Shown piece after piece: positions 23,399 to 36,022 of a stretch of DNA of 64,000 nt. Within the stretch, counting starts at the first letter, position 1; every line of letters begins with the position of its first letter. A model generated the notes under the pieces. The model worked only from the letters and a program-made list of their open reading frames with translations. It did not search any database and was not told the DNA's origin. Source of the DNA: Acheta domesticus (lineage: Eukaryota > Arthropoda > Insecta > Orthoptera > Gryllidae); the NCBI GenBank assembly GCA_031308135.1, contig JAHLJT010003656.1, positions 48,800,335-48,864,334 of the forward strand, read 5' to 3'. The position numbers and the translations under genes are program-made.

Positions 23399-23745
23399 CG
23401 AGAGAGAGAGAGAGGGAGTGGGTACGACAGTGACAGGGAAAACGAAAGCGAGAAAGCATAAGTGGGAATAAAGACGAGAGCGGGTGAAAACGAAGAGGAG
23501 AATAAAGATTGAGAGAGATAAAAAGAGAGAGAAAGAGAGAGGGAAAGAGAGAGAAAGTGAGTGTGTACGACTGGCAGGGAGAACGAAAGCGAGAAACTGT
23601 AAGTAGGAATGAAGACGGGAGCGAATGAGAAGAGAGTTACTGAGAACGAAGAAGAGAATAAAGATTGAGCGAGAGAAAGGACAGCAGCAATGAAAACGAG
23701 AGAGGGGATGGGGGGAGGGAGAGGGAGAGGGAAAGAGAAAATTAA
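23399..23745. repeat. Purine-rich (GAGA-type) low-complexity tract
   Basis: A/G-rich with GAGAGAGA and GAAAGCGAGAAA motifs. Two loosely similar ~150-bp segments are seen (GTGGGTACGACAGTGACAGG near 23417 and GTGTGTACGACTGGCAGGG near 23561). Long open frames on the minus strand are low-complexity Ser/Leu/Phe and are rejected as genes. Confidence 0.8.
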
Positions 23746-24107
23746 GTATTGAAAGAGCAATAACCGTGAAGCTTGCAGGTACAAGCACATGGGACTGTGA
23801 TTACTGAAAGTGAAGTGATTGAACTGTCTGTATTCTGGAAGTTAATTGACCATTTCACGAAGTGACGAGCTTTTGAATCAGAGACATCGCTAAAAAAAGC
23901 ATTCACATGGTAACAAATGGGCAATGACACAGTAATGAGAATTCAATTTTACTCAGAGGCGTCATACAAAACCTCTTCAGGATATACAATTGAAAACAGT
24001 ATTACTTCTTTTAGTAAGTAAGGTAAGTGCAGCAAAGGCTGCTACCTTAAAAATATATTTTTGAAATAAACACTGTTAACCAGAAAGCACATTACATGAG
24101 TTTGATT

Positions 24108-24612
24108 AATCATTGATTGATTAGTGATTTCGGACTTGTCAAATTCTAAGGTCCTGTAAGTGAAGTGCATGAATTAATCGCGATAGTTGGCGATGATCTT
24201 TCCCCACTCGATGGCAAGATCTGGCGCCGGCCTACATCAGCTAGCGGGATTTTATCCAACCGAATGTCTCCCAATTGCGGGGCTCCACCCCCGACGAGAT
24301 AAGCTGAGCTCCCGACTGGTCTCCCGCCATGTGTGTTAGTACAGAGCATGTAGGTTTAAGCGTGTGTTAGAAAGAGAAAGGAAAGATCACGCGCCCGTTT
24401 ATTGGGGTAGGGGTAGGGTACTCCGACACTCGCCTGATGTTGATCGGAGAAAGCACAGCAAATTTCCAATCAGAGCAGCCGGTCGCTAGAATTCTCCTCC
24501 ACACAGCGTCTGAATTTGGCCTAGCATTGGTGTCAAAAATTCTACCACCATCCGACACGAATACTAAGACCTCCCGGCTAGAGGCATGTGACATCAATTG
24601 AGCCACGTAAGC
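24108..24612 (-). mobile_element. tRNA-derived SINE family S1, near full length
   Basis: Read on the minus strand, it starts with a tRNA-like head (TGGCTCAATTGATGTC..., ACCTCTAGCC-type segment, decayed B box). It passes through GAGGAGAATTCTAGCGACCG and CAGGCGAGTGTCGGAGTACC, and ends in CCGAAATCACTAATCAATCA. It shares these blocks with sequences at 27933-28035, 31364-31505, 34095-34290 and 38553-39022. The ATCA-rich 3' end suits a SINE with a simple-repeat tail. It is noncoding and would be transcribed by RNA polymerase III when intact. Confidence 0.75.
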
Positions 24613-25682
24613 CTTTTTATATGACATAGCACCTGTTCAGTAGTTGGTATTTTTAGGAATAAAGTACGACAAACCAAAATATAAGGGTCGCTTCGACCAC
24701 AATTCGTCAAAGTCACGGTTTTGTAACTACCAGTTGCGAGATAGTTTTTGGGTTAGTCCACTTATGTTTTCGATTATTTATAATAAACACGAGGTTTGTT
24801 ATTTGTAAGTTGCAGTCAATAATGTGCAAGTTGGAAACGTGAAATGTTATTCCAGCGTTTCGACATGTCACTTTCATTTTCTCTGCCACAACGCGGGTTC
24901 TCTTTTATGTGTAACGAGCGTGTTCGTTGATAGTCGTCGTGTCAGGTAACAAGTTATAATTGGTTGTGGTCTTAATAACAGCAGTGTTATTAAATTATTA
25001 TTTTTTTAATGGATAAAAAGAAAAGAAACGCAAACTTTTTGAAGAAAAATGTGAAACTATTTAATATAGTTTCAAAGAGGTAATATTTTAGAACGCAAAA
25101 CCCCAGCACATTCACATGGAATGAGAAAGAAATGGTATGTATTTATGCTGTGTGTGATATTTATCATATTCATTAATTCTAAGTTATGACTGTACACGTG
25201 TCTATTTAGCGTTTATAGACATCTGCTAAGTATAAATATTCTGTTTACATAAATACATACGGAGCAATATACTTAATATGGTGGTGGATTTTTTTAAACT
25301 TTTTCAAGTGATATCTGAAGCGCTAGTAGGGGAAAAATTGCAATATTATAATTGTAAATAACGGATCCAAATAATGCGAGAAAGTATGTGATACTGTACT
25401 TCCTATGGTCAAATTTACTTCACACAAATTATATATATTAATTGAAAAATAAATCTTGTGTTTCAAACGTTTTCTGCATTATCTCATACTGGTAACTGAA
25501 TTTTAACATAAATGCAATAAATTACAACTGCTTGAGCTCTCTGAACTATTCCATTAAAATTAAGCTGAATTTCATGCAGTACTATAGAATCTAACCTTTT
25601 GTGCAGGGCTTCTTTAATGAACAAATTGTCAGAGCTATTTCATGAATTAATGCAGAAGCTGTTCCCTTACTAATTCATTTCT
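24613..25682. other. AT-rich intergenic DNA
   Basis: No ORF of interest and no boundary of the downstream LINE recognised here. The LINE is 5'-truncated. Confidence 0.45.
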
Positions 25683-26936
25683 CATTTCTCAGGAAAAAGA
25701 GAGCGTTTTCAGACTCACAACACGGTTTTAGAAAATCAAAATCTACGGAAACTGCCATTTTTTCTTTCTCAAAGATGTTGCTTCATCAATAGACCAAAAT
25801 GAAATACCCATTGGAATATTCTTAGATCTCTCGAAAGCTTTTGACGTTATTGACCATAAGATCTTGCTCTCAAAATTACCTTCGTATGGAATTCGTGGTA
25901 TTGCCCTAGATTGGATAACTTCTTACCTTAAACATCGGACTCAAAGAGTAGAAATACCATACTGGCAGGAAAGGACATTACATACTTATATTTCCAATTC
26001 TTTGCCAATTGTGCATGGGGTCCCGCAAGGTTCGATCTTAGGTCCTATTCTCTTTCTGTTATATGTAAACGATATGCCCTCGTCTATTAAAAATGGAAGA
26101 ACGGTTCTGTTTGCTGATGACACGAATGTTCTTTGCAAAAAAGAAGCAGTAAATAGTACAATTTCAGAAGTTTCAAATTGGTTTAATAATAACAAATTAA
26201 TTGTTAACGAAAGAAAAACTGTTTCAATGCATTTTTGCATCTCAAATCGGAAATCGCATGTTCCATTGAAAATGAACAATATGCAATTAGCTGATGTTGA
26301 GGCAACAAAATTTTTAGGTCTTTCAATTCAATCAAACCTCAAATGGAATGTACATATAACAGAATTAAACACTAAATTAAGTTCATTATGCTATGCATTC
26401 AGAATTCTTTCAAATTCTGTCAGCCTTCATGCAGCTCGTTGCGTTTATTTTGCAAATGTGCATTCCCGCCTGAGATATGGCATAATATTCTGGGGAAGCT
26501 CATCCTGTAGTATTCAGACCTTCAGATTGCAAAAGAAAATTATTCGAATAATGAAAAAATGCCTTCCACGTGATTCCTGCAAGCCTCTTTTCATTGAGCT
26601 GGGAATCCTACCATTGCCTTGTCTATTTATTTACGAATCTGTAATATTTGTCAAAATGACCTACTTAACGGAGGGAACATATTTTCATGCAATATTCATA
26701 TTTATAATTACAACACACGCCGTAGAAATCACGTGCATCAAGTGTCAGTATCAACAGCTCAGTACAAGAAATCAACATACAATACATGTACGTTACTTTA
26801 CAACGCATTGCCAGATGACATAAAACAATTAAAGTCGGTATACAAATTTAAGTTAAAAGTAAAATCTTTTCTGCTGCAAAACTGTTTCTATACAATTAGA
26901 GACTATACTGATCGTGAAAAAGAAAAATAATGTAAC
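25683..26936 (+). pseudogene. 5'-truncated LINE reverse transcriptase (jockey/CR1-like)
   Basis: This is the C-terminal two thirds of a non-LTR retrotransposon RT. It begins with an SQHGFRKSKSTETA-like segment, shifts frame near 25770, and continues with IFLDLSKAFDVIDHKIL (25819-25869), HGVPQGSILGP (from 26014) and FADD (26110-26121), all diagnostic of LINE RTs. The main open frame from 25864 runs to 26823. The natural C-terminus (LLYNALPDDIK) is in another frame after a one-base shift near 26654, and ends at the stop near 26930. The endonuclease and ORF1 are absent. Dead copy; the clade cannot be fixed without alignment. The part from 26124 on reappears at 45088. Confidence 0.85.
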
Positions 26937-27932
26937 AAAACAAAGATATATAATGAATTAGTTTATGTTTGCATTGTATACATTTAAAAAAATATTTAAT
27001 ACGCCTGTAACAAGTAATGTACTTCAGCTTCCGGGTCAATGACCCCCATCTCCATCAGGTTTTTGTCCAGTTTCCCTGATCCATAGAGCAAATGCTGAGA
27101 TGGCCCCTTGTTTTGCTTCTGGACGTAAATGTAGCTTCACTGTGCGCACGTTTTGTTGAGCACTCCTTTTGCTTGTAGTTCATTTACAGTTGAAATTGAT
27201 TTTCTATAACTCGGGAAAAAACATTTTTCAAATATCTTTATTTTTCTAAAATAATTATTTTCTAAATTAATTTTTTCGTTTTTTTTTAATAAAATTCTGG
27301 CCCTCAAGAAAATGTGCGCAGATAAATTTCTTTCCCCACACGTCATATACAGTTTTTACTGTTTTTTTGACTAAATAAATAAATAAATAAATAAATAAAT
27401 TCACATGAAATCTGTCATGGATATTGCCTTATTTGCAGATTCATAAAAACGAAAAGACAGCAGTAACGTATTTATAGCCGGCACAACAATTTTCCTGAAA
27501 TACACACAAATAAAACATAAACTGTCCCTCAAATATTAGCCTTATCACCCAATATAACACATTTTTTCCCGTATATTTGTTTCCTTTCTGTAAACTTTCA
27601 TATACCTAAAATTTCAACTATGGAATGCAAAATCCTTGATAAGGCCGCTTTAATTAACACATGTTATCAAACTTCAAATGTTACACCAATTTTTCTGAAA
27701 TATGTTGCATATGCAAATTGTAATGGACTTACCGCATATTCCTGGACTATATTATTAATGCTATTTTTTAAATACAATAACTACACTTTCTTTGGAAAGA
27801 CATGGTCCTTTTTTAAATCGTCCATGGCTGAACATTAGTTACTGGTAAGCCTTTTCTCTTTTTCTTTTTTCCGGAAGGGAATTCTACAAGGGAAGAAATA
27901 CTCCACTTCCTCCAAATATAATTGCCATTCAC
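26937..27932. other. LINE 3' flank or UTR and AT-rich DNA with an (AAAT)n run
   Basis: No gene seen. (AAAT)n lies at 27373-27400 and might be the 3' tail of the LINE, although the distance (~440 bp after the stop) leaves this uncertain. The same run is at 46331-46359 in the second copy. Confidence 0.55.
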
Positions 27933-28035
27933 TTAGTATCGAAAATCGTTGGAACTCGAACCTAGAACCTCCCGGTCAGAGGCACTGCGGGCACATCAGT
28001 TGATGCCCTGAACCACCACATCTCCCGGTCCGAGG
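27933..28035 (-). mobile_element. SINE S1 fragment, tRNA-like head
   Basis: On the minus strand, an A-box-like TGGTTCAGGGC (28005-28015) and a B-box-like GGTTCGAGTTCC (27951-27962) are separated by a CTCTGACCGGGAGG-containing stretch. The head matches the 5' part of the other S1 members. The body is missing or too diverged. Confidence 0.7.
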
Positions 28036-31000
28036 AAATAAAAATGAGTGAACAGAGGTACAGAACCACTTCGGAAGTGAAGTATGACGATTTTGTATGC
28101 ATCCCGAACGTCACAAATCCGTACATTTCTATTTTAAATCGTTCATGCAATGAGAAAGATGTACATAATAAAAATTTACAACATTTTGAAATATTCTCCA
28201 TTTTATCGCTAATTGAAAGAAATGGGATATGCATATGAGAAGTGAGGATAAAGGTTCCAATGATAGAAAGAAACGATATACTATTTTGGCGACATTTAAA
28301 TCTACAAAAAATTCGACAACTTAGAAACGCGAAAGGAACGTAATGTACTTGGATAAAACTTAGATAAACGTTGGTCATAATGTTTCGAAACTTTGAAAGG
28401 AGCAAACCATAAAAACAACGAAAAATGGTTTTTTGACCACGATTTGTTTTGCCATTTTTAGATCACAAGATGGAGTTTATTGTGGAAGCGAATGATATTA
28501 TCCTAGCTAAAAAACATTCTGTTGACTATCAATAGACAGAGAATGATGGTTCAAAAAATAATTATTACCTGACAATAAGCCAAGAACTGTGATCATTACG
28601 AAGAATGCGTGATGCACTTGCAGAAAGAAAGAAAAAAGCTATTCACAGCTTCAATCTCCGTAAGGAAGAAACTGATAATTGTCTGGCATCAAAAATTATC
28701 ATTTGCAAAATATTCTCTCAAAAGAGAATTGCTCGATGTAAATCTTGAATCTACAATTCAATTTCAAAATAATGGACTTTACCGCTCCTACATAAGACAA
28801 TTAAGTGTAAACTGTGCACATCAAAATGATGTGCCGTCAGGCAAATGGAATGTTGAATAAAATAATTTTAATTTTCAGGACAAATAAATAGATAGATTCA
28901 CAATGCGTTTGAATCAGTATGTCAGAAGCCATGAATGAATTTCCATTGGAATGTGAGTTGGAAAATAATATGTGACGAGCAGATGATTTTCACAATGACG
29001 CCGAACCTCTCTAATCATTGGGTTGTCAACTAGTTCTTTCAGAAATGTCGTCAGTAATTATTTCCGTTGATAGCAGAGAAGAAAGTTTCTCCCAAGTATT
29101 GATGGAGGGTGCCGAACCAACGATTTTTTTTGAATACGCAACTATTGAGAATGGTAGCCGTGATTTTGATTATTCTCAAGGCAGAGAGCTAGCGAGCGTG
29201 TCCTATTGGCAACAATGTATTGATTTCCCATAAGGCATGTAGAGCATTCACAACATGAAAAGCAGAATAGAAACGATATCAGAAGATACTACACGGTAGC
29301 CCCTTCATCGGAGTTTCGCCGTTTTCTCGGAAGACAAAAGAAGTAACTGCCTTAGGACCACATTGACTCGACGCCAGTAATTAAGGTTAATTATAAATAT
29401 CAGAAAAGCTGAGATTTTAATATAACAGTAAACTTATGTTGAGAGTATTTTGTACTACAATGTAAACTGTGAAAAATGTCGGCTCCAATAAAAAAGATCG
29501 TAATTTGTCATCAATTAAAACGAAGAAGTGCTACTAATATTTAATATTTTTATCATTCTATATAATTATTTTTATTTTCTTTACGAAAGTCACATATTTA
29601 TTCGGGATATATCCGCGTAATTCATTCAATCATTACAATCATATTCAATGTTGTCTCACTTTTCAATCTTCTTTCTCACTCTTCTTTTGGACACATCCAG
29701 CCTCTAGCACTTACTTTCATTACCTTCCAAGTAAATAGAACATTGAACGAGAACAATACCTATCCCTCGAACTGAATGCATTATTTGGAATTCATGTAGC
29801 GAATTGATGCGGATGTTCATATAAAATGCAAACTTGTTAGACACAGGACAGAGATTTGTAATGGTGAATTTAAACCTGACTCATGGAGAAAGTGGTAGGT
29901 ATGCGTCAGAAAAACGGACAAATTTGTCTCAATTGCAAACTTAGTGACGTTCGTCATTTCTATATTAAAGTAGGGTAGTTTTACTAGTCTTAAAAAATTG
30001 TGAAATAAACCACTTCTTTACGATCCTGAAACTATAAACTTGTAGTAAACCTGGATTTTGTGCTTTAGACAAAGTAACATCACAGGGCCTAAGTAATCAT
30101 TTTGAAAGTAATAAAATTATTGAGTTTTACGGATCTTATGCTTGTTATGTTACATAATAAAGATAATTATATTGTCCTTTCATTACATAGATACTTGACT
30201 GTGGATAGAAGTCAACTATGTCTAGAATGATGCGTCTCCAAAACAGCCAAGTATCTATTGACTCTGGCTGCGGAAGCCTACGCCAACTTTTAAAGAATAT
30301 TTGAACTGTACAATGACCCAACATAAAGGTCAGACTTCAGTACAGTTAGTACAGTAAAAGTGCAATTCTTGTCCAAATACATATAGCTATTACGTGTCGT
30401 AAGTTATATTTGTTAATGGAATATAAGAAAGCTCATAACCATTCAGAAACATAAACCAATCATCAAAAAATGTAGTAAATTCATTCCGATTTCAGACCAA
30501 TTAAATTAAGGTGAATGCTTATCGCATCCTTCAACAAAAATAGAAAATGTTTATTGAACTTACAAAGAATCCTCTTCTTCTGTTTGTTGTACATTCAAAA
30601 CAAAAAGATGACATGGGACTGATTTGCAGAGTTCCGAATAGTACAATGAACAATGTTATCATTCCTAAATGTCAACACCTCCGCTTGTAACCTTGTGGCC
30701 ACTTAATTTTGCCTACATTTTGGTGACCAAATATTTCAATGGCTTGTGCCTGTATTTCCTAATAAGTTAAAAGTATCTAAATAATGCCCAGAAAAATGAA
30801 AAAGTAATCAAATTAACATCTATTTTTTACCTGAGTTGTCCTTGAAGTGTCAGTATTATACAGGAATGTTCATATTCTCACCTAGAAGAAAGAAAACTGA
30901 ACGTTAAAAAGCACTAATTATACAAATAAAGTATTCGAAACATTAATAACACTTCTAGAAACTATTTCCATATTTTACTTTCCAAAACAACACATAAACA

Positions 31001-31363
31001 AATCTAGATCTAATGAATGCGTTAAAAAACACGCATTCCAATACACGTCCAATTGTATTGTTTATTCCAGTGCACAATAGATCAAGTTATTTACTACAAA
31101 CAAGAATAAGAATTATCCACTTTTTCGAAATCAGAAACACACAAAAGTTTTTCCCGGTCAGAAAAATTGCCTTTATTTGCTACATCGGTACATTACTCTC
31201 CTTTTCACAGAAATAGTACACAGGAAAATTAAAATAAAGGTTCTTTGTAGAATACGGGCGGGGCATTTAAATGTTCTACCCCGCACCGTGCTGGACTCCC
31301 TTGGGGGAGAAAAGGTGGTAAAGTGGACGGTGATGAGCTGCCGTGCGGAGGCCCCGATATTTC
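28036..31363. other. AT-rich intergenic DNA
   Basis: Several 60-150 codon frames occur on both strands with no recognisable domain. The second copy of this region breaks several of them by single-base indels. A small fold-back is listed separately. Confidence 0.45.
30189..30256. repeat. Fold-back, 14-bp arms
   Basis: AGATACTTGACTGT (30189-30202) and ACAGCCAAGTATCT (30243-30256) are inverted repeats with one mismatch and a 40-base loop. No target-site duplication was seen. The same structure is at 49139-49206. Confidence 0.6.
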
Positions 31364-31505
31364 GGATTGATTGATTAGTGATTTCGGGCACGTCAAAGCA
31401 AACGCCATTAGTTCCGTAAGTGTATTGCATGAATATCATCGCGAGAGATAGCAGGAGCCTTCACCAGCAGATATGGCGAGATCCAGCGCCAACCTACGTC
31501 ACTGT
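31364..31505 (-). mobile_element. SINE S1 fragment, 3' end
   Basis: Corresponds to the 3' third of the SINE at 24108. The minus strand ends in CCCGAAATCACTAATCAATC, and the block around GGCGCTGGATCTCGCCATAT is shared. Confidence 0.7.
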
Positions 31506-31829
31506 CAATCTACGCCCCCTATTTTCAACGGAAATCAACGCCCCCTATTTTCAACGCAAAATATATTGCACTGAACGTCGTCAAATATCGCAAAATGCAT
31601 GATGTTTTTGTCGAAATAAATACGGGATATAGCGTGTAAAATGTTGAGGTAGTGTAAAGTTTCGTACAGTCCTCATATGTTTATTTACATTTTCGTAAAC
31701 AAGTAACGGATAATGGATTTCACTTGTTAATAAAATCAGGTTAGCAATGGGGATATTGAGTATGAACAGAGACGGAGAATTGAACGTAAGAATGTTCCTC
31801 CAAAAAAATTGTAATATCATCATATTTTG

Positions 31830-32175
31830 CAATGTACGAAGATTGTAATAATTTGAAATAAAATATAAAATTAAGAATTGAAATGTTACTACATAGACAT
31901 TAAATAGTAGCTGCAGATGCCACAAAAGAAAATTGGTGGCCGAAGCGGAACGTTACAGTAGTTGTAAAACGTGTAAGCTCTAAGCAGTTGATTTGCAGGA
32001 GAAAGGTAACGAAGATTACGCAATGTACGAAGATTGTGATAGTTTGAAATAAAATATAAAAATAGAAAATAAGTAGTACCAGCAGATGCCACAAAAGAAA
32101 ATTGGTGGCCGAAGCGGAACGTTACAGAAGTTGTAAAACGTGTAAGCCCTAAGCAGTTGATTTGCGGGAGAAAGG
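31830..32175 (+). repeat. Two-unit tandem duplication, ~169-191 bp
   Basis: CAATGTACGAAGATTGT starts at 31830 and again at 32021. CCACAAAAGAAAATTGGTGG starts at 31920 and 32089. Both units end in TAAGCAGTTGATTTGC. The right unit runs directly into the CpG island. Repeated at about 50770-51110. Confidence 0.85.
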
Positions 32176-32480
32176 CGGGCGACAGCCAGGTAAAGCCGCA
32201 GCGCCTTGCGTCGTCGTCGTCGTCGTCGTCGTGCGGGGGCGGGGGAGGGGAAGAAGAAGGACGCGCCACCTCCGGCCTATTTCCTCGCGGCGACAGCGCC
32301 GCTTCCGAAGGCGAAATATCGCCCGCGCGCCGCGCCGCGAGGGGGCACGCACGAGCGCGCGCGCGACGGCGCAAGAGCGACGCAAGAGCGCCTGGGGAGG
32401 CGCCGCCGCCGCGGGCTTAGGCCTCCGCCAGACACATCGCTCCGGCCGCCACACCTCCCACGCACCACGCCCACCGCGCC
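32160..32480. other. CpG island with (CGT)n
   Basis: Very CpG-rich, with a (CGT)8-type run at about 32208-32231 and GCGCGC runs. AT-rich DNA lies to the left and pyrimidine-rich minisatellite to the right. Candidate promoter-type island. No exon could be recognised. Second copy at about 51090-51400. Confidence 0.55.
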
Positions 32481-32504
32481 TTCCCCTCCCTGCGACGCGA
32501 CCTT

Positions 32505-33930
32505 CCTTTCACCCTGCGAAACGCCTTTCCCTTCACAACGCCTACCCTTCACTACGCCTTCCCCTTCACCACGCCTTTCCCTTCATCACGCCTTTCTTTT
32601 CACCACGTCTTTTCCTTCACCACATCTTTTCCTTCACTACGCCTTTTCCTTCACCACACCTTTCCCTTCACCACACCTTTCCCTTCATCACGCCTTTCTT
32701 TTCACCATGTCTTTTCCTTCACCACGTCTTTTCCTTCATCACGCCATTCCCTTCACAACGCCTACCCTTCACTACGCCTTCCCCTTCACCACGCCTTCCC
32801 CTTCACCACGCCTTTCCCTTCATCACGCCTTTCTTTTCATCACGTCTCTTCCTTTACCACGACTTTTCCTTCGCCACGCCCTTTCCTTCGCCACGCTTTT
32901 TCCTTCACCACGCCTTTTCCTTCACCACGCCTTTCCCTTCACCACGCCTTTTCCTTCACCAAGCCTTTCCCTTCATCATGCCTTCTCCTTCCCCACGCTC
33001 TCCTTCACCACGCCTTTTCCTTCACCACGCCTTTCCCTTCACCACACCTTCCCCTTCCCCACGCTTTCCTTCACCAAGCCTTTCCCTTCACCACACCTTT
33101 CCCTTCACCACGTCTTTCCCTCGGCATGGCTTTCCCTCCAACGCGACCTTCCATCCTATATGCTTCTACCTCCAAAACGCCTTTCTCTCACCTACGCCTC
33201 CCCCTTCACTAGATCTTCCCCTTCATCATGCCTATCCCTCGATGTGGCCTTCCGTACGACGCGACCTTCCGTTCATCACACAGCTCCTGGGAAACGCCTT
33301 TCCTTTCACAACGGCTCCCCTTCATGCCTTTCCCGTCACCACGTCTTCCCCTTCACCACGGTTTCCTTTCATCACACCTTCTTTTCATCAGGCCTTCCCC
33401 CTCGGCATGGCTCTCCCTCCAATCGACCTTCCATCTACCACGCTTCTCCTTCCAAAAGTACTTTCCCTCCCCCAGTCTTCCCCTTCACCACGCCTTCCCT
33501 TTCACCACGCCTTGCCCATCGGTTGCCTTTCCTGTTAACACGACCTTCCATCCACAACGCTTCTCCCTCCAAAACACCTTTCCCTCCACCACCCCTTTTT
33601 CTTATCTAAACACCACGCTTTTCTCTTCCCACCCCTTTCCCTACCCATGCCTTTCCCTCGCCAGGCCTTCCCTTCTCTAAGCATTATCCCTACACCGAGT
33701 CTTTCCGTCCACAACGCTTCTCGCCAACACGCCTCTCTCTCCGTCACGCCTTCCCCTCTATCCTGCCTCACCCTGACGTCTTCTTCTTACGTTTCTCTCC
33801 AAGCCTCTCTTCCCTCCACTCCTCGACCACCAGCTCTTCTCGCATACCAGCCCCTTCCATCCCACTGCCCATTCCAGACCAGCAACCCTTTTGTACCACA
33901 GGCACTTCTCGCCCGCCAGCCTCTGTGCTT
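32505..33930. repeat. 17-bp pyrimidine-rich minisatellite
   Basis: TTCACCACGCCTTTCCC-type units recur every 17 bp, very regular to about 33100 and increasingly degenerate to about 33930. The plus strand lacks purine-rich stop codons, so it stays open in more than one frame for over 450 codons. These frames are artefacts of composition: the unit is not a multiple of three and two frames are open together. Second copy at about 51430-52850. Confidence 0.9.
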
Positions 33931-34094
33931 GATCGGTCGTTAGAGATCATCGCCCTTTCCAGCCAAATAGCTTCCTTTCACCACAACTCACCACTCTCCA
34001 TCTTTGCTCGCGCACCAACTCTTCTACACCGTTGCGACTTCCACATACCCACCAGCATATAGTACCGCCCTCCCCCGCACGATTATCTGATGTC

Positions 34095-34290
34095 GATACA
34101 GTGCCTCTGACCGGTAGGTTATAGGATCACGTCCCGACGGCGGTAGGATTTTCGACACTAGCTTGTCACCAAGGTCGAGTTCAGTCGCTGTCTCGAGGAG
34201 AATTCTAGCAACCGGCTGCTCTAATCGGTAGTTATACGTTTTTTGTTAGGGTACTGCTCCGGCAATCGCCTGGTGTTAATCGGAGAAATG
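34095..34290 (+). mobile_element. SINE S1 fragment, 5' half, plus orientation
   Basis: Contains GTGCCTCTGACCGGTAGGTT, GTAGGATTTTCGACAC, GAGGAGAATTCTAGCAACCG and GCAATCGCCTGGTGTTAATC in the same order as the minus strand of 24108-24612. The B-box region is decayed. Copy at about 53000-53195. Confidence 0.75.
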
Positions 34291-34702
34291 GTGCAAATCT
34301 ACTCAATTCAAAATAATGTACATTAATCAAGCAACTGAATGTGTACAACAAAGTTTATTTAAAGGAACAATATCTATCACTAAACTTGTAGTTGACCAAG
34401 GGGGATAAACATTTTTAGGCCTTTTGCAATTTTAAAAACTTCTGAGTGACCTGTTAAAACGAAGTCGATGATCTTCGTAAGTTAACTTAACTCTTATCAT
34501 AAGAAATTAAGAGGAGATATTTTGAGAAAATTTCGGAAATTAGTCATACGCTTCATGTAAAGTTGACACCCTTGTTCACCCTCAAATTTTATTTATTTTC
34601 TTTCGATATCGCAGGGCTTCATGTTAGTTGACATTAACCGAGGAATATTAATTTTTCAAAAATTCCTACTACAAGGTTTGGTGCTTGTAAACAGAGGGTA
34701 GA
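34291..34702. other. AT-rich spacer
   Basis: No feature recognised between the SINE fragment and the 264-bp array. Confidence 0.5.
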
Positions 34703-36022
34703 ACGTTTAAAACTGCTTTGGAACATGTTGAGAAACGTCTAAATTTGTATACTCAGACTTCCGTTTTACAAAACGGAGATTATGACTACGTCGTCCCCGA
34801 CTCCTTGAATTGTCCAGGAAACCCACGACTACCTTTTCTGTACATGGTTGCAAATAAATGGCCCAAGAAGAATAAGAATCAAATCCGTATTTTCTTCCAG
34901 CTGTCGACGTTGACATTTACACTACGCATCCCACCAGTGCCACCAGAATTAGTACTATTTGCTTTCGCGTTTAAAACAGGTTTGGAAGAAGATGAGAAAT
35001 GTCTGCATTTGTACACTGAGACTTTCCTCTGTTTTACAAAACGTAGATTATCACTACGGCTCCCTGACTCCTTGAATTGTCCACGACTATCTTTTCTGTA
35101 CATGGTTGCAAATAAATGGCCCAAGAAGAATAAGAATAAGAATCATATCCGTATTTTCTTCCAGCTGTCGACGTTGACATTTACACCCCGCATCCCACCG
35201 GCGCCCCCAGAATTACTACTATCTGCTTCGGCGTTGAAAACAGGTTTGGAAGAAGATGAGAAATGTCTGGATTTGTACACTGAGACTTTCCTCTGTTTTA
35301 CAAAACGTAGATTATCACTACGGCTCCCTGACTCCTTGAATTGTCCACGACTATCTTTTCTGTATGTGGTTGCAAATAAATGGCCCAAGAAGAATAAGAA
35401 TAAGAATCATATCCGTATTTTCTTCCAGCTGTCGACGTTGACATTTACACCCCGCATCCCACCGGCGCCCCCAGAATTACTACTATCTGCTTCGGCGTTG
35501 AAAACAGGTTTGGAAGAAGATGAGAAATGTCTGGATTTGTACACTGAGACTTTCCTCTGTTTTACAAAACGTAGATTATCACTACGGCTCCACGACTCCT
35601 TGAATTGTCGACGACTATCTTTTCTGTATATGGTTGCAAATAAATGGCCCAAGAAGAATAAGAATAAGAATCATATCCGTATTTTCTTCCAGCTGTCGAC
35701 GTTGACATTTACACCCCGCATCCCACCAGCGCCCCCAGAATTACTACTATCTGCTTCGGCGTTGAAAACAGGTTTGGAAGAAGATGAGAAATGTCTGGAT
35801 TTGTACACTGAGACTTTCCTCTGTTTTACAAAACGTAGATTATCACTACGGCTCCACGACTCCTTGAATTGTCGACGACTATCTTTTCTGTATATGGTTG
35901 CAAATAAATGGCCCAAGAAGAATAAGAATAAGAATCATATCCGTATTTTCTTCCAGCTGTCGACGTTGACATTTACACCCCGCATCCCACCAGCGCCCCC
36001 AGAATTACTACTATCTGCTTCC
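34703..36022 (+). repeat. Five-unit 264-bp tandem array
   Basis: Exact 264-bp spacing of the core CTGTCGACGTTGACATTTAC (34901, 35165, 35429, 35693, 35957). Five units fill 1320 bp. Unit 1 is clearly diverged, while units 2-5 differ at a handful of bases. 264 is 88 codons, and one plus-strand frame stays open from ATG 34718 to a stop at 36179-36181 (487 codons). Each unit also has an ~81-codon open frame on the minus strand. The predicted repeat peptide contains KWPKKNKN and a hydrophobic stretch and matches no family I know. Differences among units include both silent and replacement changes, so coding is unproven. Copy at 53601-54912, with frame-breaking indels. Confidence 0.9.

Noticed and set aside
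23317..23790. 157- and 154-codon Ser/Leu/Phe-rich minus-strand frames, possibly membrane proteins
   Set aside because: They are the complement of a GAGA-type low-complexity tract, and the hydrophobicity is compositional.
29018..29233. 71-codon frame kept in both copies (also 47969-48208)
   Set aside because: It is short, has no known motif, and its 3' end differs between copies because of an indel. It is preserved only because the copies are the same sequence.
32162..33609. 458- and 467-codon proteins over the pyrimidine tract
   Set aside because: Two overlapping frames are open together because the 17-bp repeat lacks purines for stop codons. There is no recognisable domain, and the second copy breaks both.
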